Assembly (NCBI GenBank): GCA_014529385.2 | Contig: CM043943.1 | Location: 159,910,247-159,974,246 of the forward strand | Length of the DNA stretch: 64,000 bases | Reading direction: 5' to 3' | Source: Adiantum capillus-veneris | Taxonomy: Eukaryota; Streptophyta; Polypodiopsida; Polypodiales; Pteridaceae | Shown: positions 46,386 to 56,430 of the stretch, in pieces | Numbering within the stretch: the stretch's first letter is position 1 | Layout of the letters: each line of letters begins with the position of its first letter | Program-made: the position numbers and the translations under genes | The notes under the pieces: model-generated | The model's input: the letters and a program-made list of their open reading frames with translations, nothing else | The model's database searches: none | Told to the model about the DNA's origin: nothing

Positions 46386-47750
46386 ATGAATTGAAGATCA
46401 GGAAGACACATTCTTAGAGATCAAAAGGTGGCAGGTGATCAAGGTAGCTTAGTGTCCACCGAAGAGAGTGTAACTCAGGCAAGGCTAGATCCATTAGCAC
46501 CGATCATTGAGGAGGGTAGTGATACTGACACTTCATCCGATAAATCATTCTTCATGATGGGTAGTCAATAGCCAGGAGGTTTCTCCAATGAAGGACCAAT
46601 GCCAGGAGGAAGGACCAATGCCAGGATAAATCCTTGTTCATGATGGGTAGTCAACAGCCAGGATAAATCCTTCTTCATGATGGGTAGTCAACAGCCAGGA
46701 GGTTTTTCCAATGAAGGACCAATGCCAGGAGGAAGGACCTCCCTAAATCCTTGGAACGATTCCAAGTTCACTCTAATCTTCTTAGAAGGAACAAACTCTA
46801 GGGGAGCCCTAGTTTATTCTGACTATCGAGGACGAAAGTGTATTTGTATTGAAGAAAGACCTGCTCAGAGACTAGAAATAATTCAAGTCTATGATGATGG
46901 AGATAGATTTCGAGATGAAAAGGGGAACCACTATCTGATAGTTAGTAACACTGAGGATTACAGCAGATATGGAGATAACGTGGAAAAAGGAAAAATGGTT
47001 TCAGAGACTCAAGAACCACCTCCAAACATTGATCGACCTGGAGCTCCTTTTATGTATGATAAGAAAACAACCAGGGTCTCAACCTATAATGAGAATGTGG
47101 GGATTTATAAGCATGAGACCAAGGGAATAGTCTCCTACTTTCGATGCAAAGAACCCTACCCAAACGAATTAAGAAAAGACAAGGTTCTTTACTTATTCTC
47201 CTATGAAATTGCTATGGGGAAGGATATTGTTTTTGTTGATAGGTACGGGAGAGAATACAAACGTATTCTCCCAGAGGAGGTAGAAAAGGCAACAATTCCA
47301 GAAGCATCAACACCATGCCCCCAAAGAAGTGCCAAGGGTCACCTACACCCCTAGCAAATCGACAAATCCTTTTTCAGAAGAGTATGACGCGACCTCACAT
47401 TCTACCCGACAACAGACATTCAACTACCAAAACCAACCAGCAACTCAGCCTTCATTGTAGGCATGGCTTCGACAGAGTGCAACATTAGAACAAGACCAAA
47501 ACCGAGATGGTTATCCAACCGCACGAGGGCTAAGGGATTTACAAGAACCACCACTCTATTCACAATATCAAGGCAAGAGTAAGCCAAAAACTCAAGGGTC
47601 AACAAAGCCTGGAAGACAACCCATAGAACTAGTTCGAAGAGATGAACCATCTCTTGCAAAAACCGTCAAAAATTATGGCTTAGGAGTACCACTGGGAGAG
47701 GAACCCACTCACTACCGAAGGCTAGAGGACGTATATCGATTAGGATGAGG
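46386..47750 (+). pseudogene. B2 gag, unusual N-terminal domain
   Basis: The ATG at 46,386 matches the A1 and B1 start but is followed by a stop at codon 3 and another near 46,569. The long open part is 46,677-47,354 (225 codons). It holds 'SKFTLIFLEGTNSRGALVYS', 'RGRKCICIEERPAQRLEIIQ', 'YFRCKEPYPNELRKDKVLYL' and 'KDIVFVDRYGREYKRIL', a mixed alpha/beta pattern ahead of the capsid that I do not recognise. Then a frameshift and a Gln/Pro-rich linker (47,355-47,750). A short local repeat (CAGGATAAATCCTT) at 46,623-46,665 is specific to B2. Plant Ty3 gags usually begin near the capsid, so this is an extension of roughly 430 residues. Confidence 0.8.
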
Positions 47751-49180
47751 AGATCCAATGATGAGATTTGTAGACCATCGTAGAATTAGACCTTCTCAAG
47801 TGCAAAAATGAGTAAACAAGAAATACACGGGAAACAAAGATCCTAGGGATCATGTAGCAGACTTTGTGCGTGCAATTAGAGCTGAAGAGGTGTTAGATTT
47901 CCCTACCCAATTTGCAGGGTTTGGACTGACCCTAGATGAGGATGCTCCTGCTTGGTTTGACTCTGTGGAGCATAGAGACTTTGAGTTTATGAAGGAGGTG
48001 TTTGACGAGTTTATTGAGGAATTCTCACAAAGGGGGATAGCTCATAATACAATCTCACAAATCCATAAATTCAAAAAGAAAGAAGGGGAATCTGTACGAA
48101 AGGTAGCCCTACGACTAAGAAGATATGTTAAGTTCTGCCCTGTGGAAGAACTGCCAACTCGTCCAGCCTTATGCTGATATTTATTCAAGGACTAAGGAAT
48201 GCAGATCTCCAGAAGGACTTACATATGAAGAGGAGCATGACATTAAATGAGTTAACTAAGGAGGCTCTTTACCTTGTAGACAATTGTGCGGTTTACAAGG
48301 AGGGTGAATCCAAGGATCTTGACGAGGATTCATCCTCACAACAAAGTGAAAGCAAGTCCGCTAAGAGAGCACCGAAAGGAGAAGTAGCTGTAAGCCAGGA
48401 GCAGCTTGTAGAGGAAGTGCTAAAAAAGATTAACCTGTACGCCAAACCTCAGGTTAAACAGCCAAAGTGGTGTGGTATTGAACAAAAATGGACAAACCAT
48501 GTGACGGAGGAATGTTATTATAACAAGGGATATGTGAGAGAGAGACCTTATGCTCCCCAGGCTTACGTAGCATCTCCTCAACTTCCACCAATGCCTAGGT
48601 ATCAAGCAGGCAACCTACAAGGACCTGTAGGTGTAGAAAGACCACAACCAGTGTTGGGGCAGCAACCACCCCTACTAGGATTACGACCAGTAGGCATACG
48701 ATACACACCAACAGTAAATGAACCAGAAGAGAAGGCTTTGGTGCCTATGCATGCATATTACGAAGATCCCAATGGATATGCTGCAAATCCTATCTATTAT
48801 CCACCGGAAGAACCCCGAACGCCAGAACCATGGAGCATGATGGGAAGTGCAGGACCACCAACAACTGTACAGGCAGTAGGAGAAGGAAGATATAGCTTGT
48901 ATGAATGAACATTGTTGTTCATAGCCAACAGAGGCATGGGCGGGCAGAGACATGCATACCAGAGCTCAAGGAACACCTCAACAGCCTAAGGGACCCTGCT
49001 ACAAGTGTGGTGGAGACCATTGGCTAAGAGACTGTCCTCATGATGAAATCATTAGAGTCAACGCATATTGCGCCGAGTGTGAAATTACTCATTTAATTCC
49101 TAATTGCCCTAAGAACCCGAGCAAAGGAGCAAAAACTACCTTGAACATGCTGGAAGCAGTGCCTTCCAGTGGAGGGTAAG
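47751..49180 (+). pseudogene. B2 gag capsid and double zinc knuckle
   Basis: The capsid ('FPTQFAGFGLTLDEDAPAWF', about 47,900; 'EFSQRGIAHNTISQIHKFK', about 48,020) is shifted into a new frame at about 48,175, continuing as 'IQGLRNADLQKDLHMKRSMT'. The region then becomes Pro/Tyr/Gln-rich (48,540-48,900). A zinc-binding segment follows with 'GPCYKCGGDHWLRDCPHDEI' and a second Cys/His cluster 'YCAECEITHLIPNCPKNP' (about 49,070). The first fits C-x2-C-x4-H-x4-C variants that bind RNA. One stop lies near 48,906. Confidence 0.88.
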
Positions 49181-50689
49181 AAAACGAGACAGTTATACCT
49201 ATTCAGGCAGTGACACGAGCCCAAGCTCAAAGAATGAGAAATGAACCCATAATTGAAGAGCCAAAAACCGATGCCCCAAGTTCAGAAAGGAAAAATCAGA
49301 GAAGCACTTGGAAAGCTAGAAAGGCGCGTATAAAAGCCAAGAGAGAACAAGAGCAAACGGTTCTATCCGAGGAGTTAAAACACAAAGGATAGATTAGAGC
49401 GGTTAGAGGATCTAGCTACTCTAAACTCACACACTGCGGCAACCATAGCACCTAAGGAAATAGCAGAACCCAAAAGTGTAGGATCAGGAGGATCAGTGTT
49501 GGCAGAAAAGGTAAATGAGCAGTTAGACGCACTTTTAAAAGCTTACGAAGCCAGACTCAAAAACAACCAAACCCAAGAGCAAAGATGGATGACTTATCCA
49601 TATGCTGAAATAAAAAACAGAGGTTGAAAATGTGTCGAAAGATGATTGAAACAACTCAATCCTTGATAGAAATTCGCTTGGTAAACCTGCGAGTTGGCTT
49701 GAAGTACCAGCTCCAACCCCTATCAAACCAACTCTAGAGAAACAAGTACACACGAAGGAGAGACTCACGACTGCCTCTAAGTCTAGGGGAGAGCCTATTA
49801 TAGTGCCAAATACAACAGATGAGATTAGTGATGATTTTCAACCTAAAACATTGGTAGAAATGGGTAAGGATTGCAACGGTCTAGATGACCTATGGAAGCA
49901 AATCCGGGATGCCAACAAAGCTAACAGGGTGAGCTACCAAATGAATAGCACGAGAAAAGAGAAAAATGAGATCTTACCTCCTATTGAAGAATTTGAGGCA
50001 AGATCCCCAGGGAGGTCACTTAATAAAAATGTAACCTATCACGTGAGTTCAAGAGAAGGGTATTTAAAGTTCTTGAAACTTACAGAAATATATATATACA
50101 GAAGGGCATTATTCTTGCAAATTTGGAAAAAACTTACAGATTTTAAAAGAAAAGGGTACATTATATTCCTAAAAAAATTCACAGATAAGGGGTTTTACAA
50201 ACTTGTCTTGAACGCACATGATATGGTAGGTTTACACATAGTGAACCCCCCGAGGCAAGATCACAGATGAACTTTGATATACATTCGCAAGGGGGAGACC
50301 AGGGATCAATTAGCTCAAGGCATAGCCAACCAGACTCGTTGAAAACTTTACCCTCTTACCTAGGGGAGTATGAAGCTGAGTCTGAGGTGAGAGCAATCCC
50401 ATCTCAAAGACTTTCTTCTAACATAGTGATGGATTCAGAAGGGTTGATTGAGTTATTGTCCACCCCTGTGGCATGCACAATCAGATTAGCAGAACTCCTG
50501 AGGTTACGACCAAACATGTGGACCACCGTAGACAAATTCTTAGAAAAATTTGGAGTAAAAGACCCCACCTCGAAGCTTCAAGAAGGGATCAAAGAATTGG
50601 ACAAGCCTCAACTAAACACTAGGCCAGTGCCTTTAAACAAGATTGGAGAGTATATTGAGGGAGAAGATGGAAATACCACGCTACCAATA
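49181..50689 (+). pseudogene. B2 gag-protease linker region
   Basis: Basic segment 49,210-49,392 ('WKARKARIKAKREQEQTVLS'), then shifted frames to 49,800, then 49,803-50,698 in two overlapping frames including 'RSLNKNVTYHVSSREGYLKF' and 'SNIVMDSEGLIELLSTPVAC'. The last part ends 'TTLPIEF' directly before the protease. I recognise no domain; it is colinear filler between knuckle and protease and may hold a helical cleavage-rich spacer. Confidence 0.6.
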
Positions 50690-51100
50690 GAATTCTAAGG
50701 AGTAGTTTCCAAAGCTATTCTTGACAGCAGGAGTCGCTATCGCCACAAAGGAAATCTGGAAAAAATGGAGAAAACCGGCTTTGAGAGCTACCAGAATGAA
50801 ATTGCAACTGGCATATGGGTTCATGGAGAAACCTCTAGGACTCTTAGAAAAAGCAATTGTCACCTCGTGCGGAATCGAGTATGAGCATACATTTGCAATA
50901 GTCGATTTCGACAAAAAGAACAATTACGAGATCATCTTGGGAATACCATTCATGAGAGAATTAAAGATGGTCCAGGATTGGGGTTACGACCACATATACC
51001 TCAGACATGGCGAGACTACAACCAAAATACACCTAAAAGACCATAGTTACAAAGATGTTAACCAGACACCAGTGGAAGAGTTTGATTCAGCTACATTGGC
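50690..51100 (+). pseudogene. B2 first aspartic protease (retropepsin)
   Basis: The active-site D-S-G box is at 50,722-50,732 ('AILDS' then, after a 1-base shift, 'GVAIATKEIWKKW'), so the frame breaks inside the catalytic triplet. The flap and second lobe continue in the 336-codon frame: 'CGIEYEHTFAIVDFDKKNNY' and 'EIILGIPFMRELKMVQDWGY' (the hydrophobic-G box). It sits in the normal place, between gag and RT. Confidence 0.85.
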
Positions 51101-52040
51101 AGGGTCCGAACTCCCAGCATGGTTAGGGCAAAAAAAGGAGCTATGGATGTGCGGAGCTTCACATTGTGGGAGCTTAAAAAGAGAGGAATGCGTCTTAGAA
51201 AGAGCTATTGAGGACAAGGATTATATTCCGGAACCTTTTCCCGAAGATGCCTTAGAACCTCTGGAATCGGAACACATACGAGCAACATTGGATATCTGTG
51301 CCATTACAGATAGCCCAACTACAAAATTTTGCGATAAGGTTGGCTATGATGTGCTACCCTATTACATGGTAAGCCTTATACCAGTAGGGGATGAGAATGT
51401 AGAACCACCAGAACAAGAAGAGTTTTATAACTCCTCTGAACATCTGGAGGTAAATAACAATGCAGATAACGAGTGTTCAGACAGCTCAAGCGAGCATGGG
51501 GAGAAAACAACAAATATCAAGTTTTATGATTTTTCCAATCAACACCCCAGACGCCAGGAACGCTATAGGAAAAAACGAGTAGAAAACAAAATGAGAGAGA
51601 ACCCTATGCCCAGGATAAAAGATAAAACTCACTATCTAATGCTTGTCAAAGTAGAGGATTGTATAAAAGACCAAATATCAGGAAGATTCTCGAATGTTCA
51701 AAGGGAAGGAACGCAAGAGAAAATAAAATAGGTATGGAAGGCTAAAACAGAAACAAAATCAACAAAAACTCAACAATCAAAACAAGAAAAAACAAAAGAC
51801 CCAGAGTGGACCAAAATGGAGCGTAAAAAGAAATACTAAAGAACTAAAACAGTCATTATGAGAGGTATGGACGACTGAGGGAGAAAGTGATGGTAAGGAG
51901 GAGTCAGAAAAAGGAAACATGAATACTATCGAAAATTCACTATCCAGGACAGAAAAATCATAATGACACCACTAGTCAGGGAAAGGATAAACCAAGAATC
52001 TTACGATGGTCCGGAAGATGCAAAATAGATAGATCTCGCT
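51101..52040 (+). pseudogene. B2 acidic spacer between protease and RT
   Basis: The same frame continues to 51,731 as a long acidic, Ser/Asn-rich stretch ('NNNADNECSDSSSEHGEK') followed by a basic part. Then about 300 bp of broken frames precede RT. No enzymatic motif is visible. Confidence 0.6.
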
Positions 52041-52868
52041 GTGCCAGGTGAAAATCCTCAGCCGGTCTATATAGCAACTAATTTAGATCCTGAAGAAGAA
52101 GAACAGTTAACACAACTTCTCAAGAAGTATAAAGATGTGTTTGCATGGTCTCACAAAGACTTCAAAGGAGTTGATCCATCGATATGTCAACATACAATTC
52201 CTTTGAAATCAGATACCAAACCTAGCAAACAACGTCCTTACACATATAATGACACATTTGCTAAACGAATCAAAGAGGAGATTGACAAGCTAATGGATGT
52301 TGAATTCATCTATGAAATCGAACATACAGATTGGGTGTCACCCATTGTGGTTGTCCCCAAAAAGAATGGAAAGCTGCGTGTGTGTGTGTGAATCTCAAAA
52401 AAGTAAATGCAGCCACCATAAGAGATAATTATCCCTTGCCGATCACATAACATGTACTTGAGAGGGTGGCTGGGAAACGGGCTTATTCCTTTCTAGATGG
52501 GCTTTCAGGGTATAATCAGCTGGCAATTGCAATAGAGGATCAACACAAAACAGCATTTGCCATCGAATGGGGAATATATGTGTGTAGAGTTATGCCTTTT
52601 GGCTTAACCAATGCCCCAGCTACCTTTCAAAGGTTAATGACTCATGCGTTCAAAGAATACCTAAGAATATTATTAGAAATATATATGGATGATCTCTGTG
52701 TCCACTCTCTTCTACGAGAAGAACATATTGACCATTTACAAAAGGTATTTGAGAAGTGCAGAACATATCGAATCTGTCTTAACCCGGAAAAGTGCATTTT
52801 TATGGTTAGGCGAGGCCGCATCTTAGGACATATTGTCTCAAGAAATGGCATAACCACTGACCTAAACA
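52041..52868 (+). pseudogene. B2 reverse transcriptase
   Basis: 'CQHTIPLKSDTKPSKQRPYT', 'DWVSPIVVVPKKNGKLRVCV' (52,041-52,391), a 1-base shift and a stop near 52,449, then 'YSFLDGLSGYNQLAIAIEDQ', '[20 protein letters not shown]' and the catalytic 'EIYMDDLCVHS' (Y-M-D-D at about 52,684-52,695). The palm ends with 'RGRILGHIVSRNGITTDLNK', where about 80 bp are missing before the connection domain. These blocks fit Ty3/gypsy RT of the Athila/Tat type. Confidence 0.93.
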
Positions 52869-53430
52869 AGTGCAATCCTTCATGGGACACTGTGGATATT
52901 ATCGAAGATTCATATATATGTATGCAGTCATTGCACAGCCTCTGTATCATTTGTTAGTTAGTTTCGACTGGACTGAGGAGTGTGAAACTTCATTCCAAAA
53001 GCTTAAGAAAAACCTTGTATCGGCACCTGTACTTAAAGCACCAGATTGGAAAAAGATATTCCATGTTCACATTGATGAATCTGCATATGCAATTGGGAGT
53101 ATTCTGGCTCAACCTGGAAACGGAACAATGGATTTCCCAGTTTATTATGCAAGCCAGCAGTTAAATAGTGCAGAAAAGAACTACACAACCACCGAAAGAG
53201 AGGGGTTAGGAATGATTTATGCTGTAAAGAAATTTCGGCATTATTTGCTCGCAAACAAATTTGTGTTCTTCACAGATCATCAAGGTCTTTCTATCTGGTA
53301 AATAAACCATGCAATACTGGGAGAATCGTACCCTGATTTATTATATTGCTAGAGTTTGATTTCATAGTGGTAGTCAAAAAGAGTAAAACTCATCTATGGG
53401 CGGATCATCTTTCAAGGCTGCACAACGGGG
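52869..53430 (+). pseudogene. B2 connection and RNase H
   Basis: 'QSFMGHCGYYRRFIYMYAVI', 'SAPVLKAPDWKKIFHVHIDE' (catalytic D), 'ASQQLNSAEKNYTTTEREGL' (catalytic E), 'VKKFRHYLLANKFVFFTDHQ' (catalytic D) and 'HLWADHLSRLHNG'. A small deletion/shift at about 53,295 breaks the frame after TDHQ. RNase H removes RNA from the RNA:DNA hybrid. No second (archaeal-type) RNase H follows, unlike Tat elements. Confidence 0.9.
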
Positions 53431-53860
53431 AAGCTCCTGAAGGAGTAGATGATGACATACCAGATGCTTATCTTTTCAATATTGAAATGATACCCAAATG
53501 GTTTCAGGAAATTGTTAGCATTCTTTCCTTTGGAGGTAGATTTGATAACAAAGAAGACATACCCAAACAACAAACAATTCGACAAACAAAAAACTTCCAG
53601 TTGATTGCAAGACGATTGTATCATCTAGGATCGGACCAGATTCTACGATTATGTATAAATCCGGAGGAATTCGAGTGTTATCTTGAAGAAGCACATGTCC
53701 AGGATTGTGCATTTCATTGTTCAACAATGAAAACACACCAAACACTGAAACAATTAGGGGTTTATTGGGCAACTATGTATGCTGACACACATGCTTATGT
53801 TAACAATTGTACTACATGTAGTGCCAAATGACCAGTGGATCACGCGCCATTGTTTTAGGC
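53431..53860 (+). pseudogene. B2 first H2C2 zinc-binding module
   Basis: 'NFQLIARRLYHLGSDQILRL', 'EEFECYLEEAHVQDCAFHCS' and 'LGVYWATMYADTHAYVNNCT' then 'TCSAK': H and H spaced 7 apart, then C-x2-C. It is a complete integrase-type N-terminal zinc module followed by a short linker and a stop (TGA at about 53,829), with 'IAPAWSQYIIDFLTTRTF' downstream. It is homologous to the next module. Confidence 0.85.
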
Positions 53861-54899
53861 AAACATCGCACCTGCATGGAGTCAATATATCATTGATTTC
53901 TTAACCACAAGGACATTCCTTGAAAACATAAAAAAAGCACGGAAAAGAGCTATAGAGCTGGAGGCTCGCGACTTTAATTTAATTGGGAATCAACTCTATA
54001 AGCGAGGAAAGGACAATCAACTTAGAATCTGTGCAAGTGAAAGTGAATACCTTCTGATTCTAGAACATGCACATGGAGGAATAAGTGGAGGCCATTTTTC
54101 AGGCGATAAGACGACAAAAATTGTCTTAACTGCAGGAAAATGGTGGCCTACAATGCATATGGATGCTGAGGAGTTTGTAAAGAGTTGTGATGCATGTCAG
54201 CGCACCAAAGTGCCGGTAAAGAGAGATGAGATTCCACTACGGCCAATGATGGGAGCAAGGGCATTTGCAAAATGGGGCATTGATTTTGTGGGGCCTATTT
54301 CACCCCCTGCATATCGCACCCATGCCCAATATATCATTGTGGCTACGGACTATCTCACAAAATGGGCGGAAGCCAAGGCAACACAAAAAGCAGACGCACG
54401 AACTAGTGCACAATTTTTGTGTGAGAATGTCTTTGTACGATACGGATTACCAATAGAAATTGTCAGTGATCGAGGAACACATTTTCTTAATGAAGTCATT
54501 GAATATCTGCTAGAGGAATTCATGGTCATACATAGAAAATCTGCTCCATATCATCCACAGGAAAATGGACAAGCTGAGGCCACAAATAAAACATTGTGCA
54601 CTGTTCTGACTAAAATTGTATCAGAGTCAAGGACAGACTGGTATCAACAATTACACTCAACACTATGGGCATACATGGTAGCTTACAAAACATCAATAGG
54701 AACAACACCGTACAACATGGGGTTTGGTCTAAATGCTATATTACCCATAGAGTTTTTAATTCCAACTCTACGAGTAGCGAAACTCTTAGAATGGACAGGG
54801 CATGAGCTCTCTTCAAGAATAGATGATCTTGAAAAGCTAGATGAACTACGACTGAGAGCTGTAGCTTCGATCTATGCTAAAAAGAGAAGACAAAAATAG
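53861..54899 (+). pseudogene. B2 integrase: second H2C2 module and catalytic core
   Basis: The second module reads 'FNLIGNQLYKRGKDNQLRIC', 'LEHAHGGISGGHFSGDKTTK' and 'DAEEFVKSCDACQRTK'. The core has D1 in 'WGIDFVGPISPPAYR' (about 54,277), D2 in 'VSDRGTHFLNEVIEYLLEEF' (about 54,465) and E in 'YHPQENGQAEATNKTL' (about 54,555), with the usual D-D-35-E spacing. The 248-codon frame 54,153-54,899 is intact to a stop at 54,897. It is the best-preserved integrase in the window. Confidence 0.92.
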
Positions 54900-55130
54900 T
54901 TTTTTGACAAGCATGTGCACACGAAAGAGTTTAAAATAGGTGATTATGTGCTTGTTTATACCTTGAAGCAACATGCCAAGAAACTTAAAAAGCGAGGGAT
55001 GGGACCCTTTGTGATTAGTAACTTATCACAAAGTGGAGCTGTCAAGCTTGCTACATTAGCAGGTGAAGAAATTCCAAATTGGATTAGTGGGTGTCGACGA
55101 TTAAAAAAATATCACTTACCACTAACATAG
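54900..55130 (+). pseudogene. B2 integrase C-terminal segment
   Basis: In the next frame: 'HTKEFKIGDYVLVYTLKQHA', 'KKRGMGPFVISNLSQSGAVK' and 'ISGCRRLKKYHLP'. This is the SH3-like/GPF-Y type C-terminal segment of Ty3 integrases. No chromodomain follows. Confidence 0.85.
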
Positions 55131-55901
55131 GATATGCTTCAACAAATTCATGAAGAAAAACAACGGATGAAGGAGAAATAGAGGGCACGAGAAGAAGCCC
55201 AAGCAGAAGCAAAAGAACGCATTGCAAAAAGATGGCTTCTACGACAACAACAACAATGTGGATCACCGTTGCGAATAAATGTTATTCGACTAACGAATTT
55301 TGATGAAGACATAGTGGAGCCAATCATTGCAGTCAAAGTGGGTAGCAATCAACTTGAATCGATGGCATTGCTTGCTTCTGGAGCTCAAGCAAATTTGATC
55401 TCTTACAGGTTATACAAACAGCTCAAGCCCAAAGGTCAACTACACCCTACTCCACAAGTGTTGGAAAGTAGTACATCACATTCGTTGAAAACATTGGGTT
55501 GGGCTATATTGCATGTACAAATATATCAATATATTTACCCACACAAGTTTTATGTGGTAGAGGATGAAAGCACACAACACCCCACGTTGTTGGGACAACC
55601 TTGGCAAAAAGAGTATAATGTGCAGATAGATTGGAATGCGGATGTAGTCAAAATTCGGCATGCACAAGAACAACAGGTGGTAGACTTTGCTCAACAACCT
55701 CGGAAGAATCAGCTGGCAACAATGCAATCACTGGATAAAGAACCAAAAGAATGGGTGCCACTAAAGAACAACACACTACCCATGGCGCACAAACAAGGGA
55801 CTGCCAACCATGTTCCCTACAAGCATAAAACAACACAGACCGCAGTGAAAAGATCAAGGTTAGCAACACGTGAAAAACAAGTATTGGGTGCGGAAGGATA
55901 G
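55131..55901 (+). pseudogene. B2 second retropepsin-like domain, downstream of integrase
   Basis: After a charged helix (55,140-55,265, broken by one stop), the 210-codon frame 55,269-55,901 has the layout of an aspartic protease: a beta-rich lead 'VEPIIAVKVGSNQLESM', an active-site-like box 'ALLASGAQANLISYRLYKQL' (residues 33-52) and a second-lobe box 'HPTLLGQPWQKEYNVQIDW' (about residues 98-116). The expected catalytic Asp is Ala (GCT at 55,374-55,376, one base from Asp GAT). The C-terminal third is basic. A1 and A2 have lost this region by deletion, so B2 is the only copy here. A post-integrase protease is not part of the usual Ty3 plan. Confidence 0.68.
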
Positions 55902-56430
55902 AGGTAACATGGCAGACAAACCACATTACAATAGCAGGAGTCAAAAGGAGAAAAGAGTTCAACCAAAAGCGAAGGGAATAAAACACATATGGATCCCAAA
56001 GAGAATGCTCAGTAACAATTTAAATGCCACTCGCATTTGGATCCAGAAACCAAAGCAACAGGAACTCCCTTCAGTACAAGCAACATCGGCATGCAAACAC
56101 ACACAACATATGAAACCGGCAAACCTATCTATGTGGGTGCCAATCAGCAGCAAAACAATGACAACCGCGGAAGTAGCAATAAGCCTACAAAAATCTCCAA
56201 AGAAAAGCTACAAATGGAAAGCAAGAGAGACAAGGACTATGGCCGATTCCGCCACGACAATTCTCTCCAAGGAGACAACTATGGCCATATCAACTTTATC
56301 GGCAAACCAAGCGACTTTTGCAAGAAAGACGATCAAACAGAGAGCGGTGGAGTTACAACTTTTACTCGCAAAGAAAATCTGCCGACCAAATCAACAACCA
56401 ACAGGAAACCTCGCCGGTGAATGCCAATAA
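55870..56430 (+). pseudogene. B2 basic/Gln-rich ORF after the protease-like domain
   Basis: A 186-codon frame overlaps a second frame (56,037-56,420). The first contains 'KHIWIPKRML' and 'TRIWIQKPKQQ', short Trp-x-(P/Q)-K motifs. The second contains 'NQQQNNDNRGSSNKPTK', which is also found in A2. The true reading frame may switch here. Strongly basic and Asn/Gln-rich, likely disordered; possibly the end of the post-integrase protein. Confidence 0.45.

Noticed and set aside
55870-56430. Two overlapping frames as two separate genes
   Set aside because: Frames overlap and only one is shared with A2; a frameshift in one ORF is simpler.
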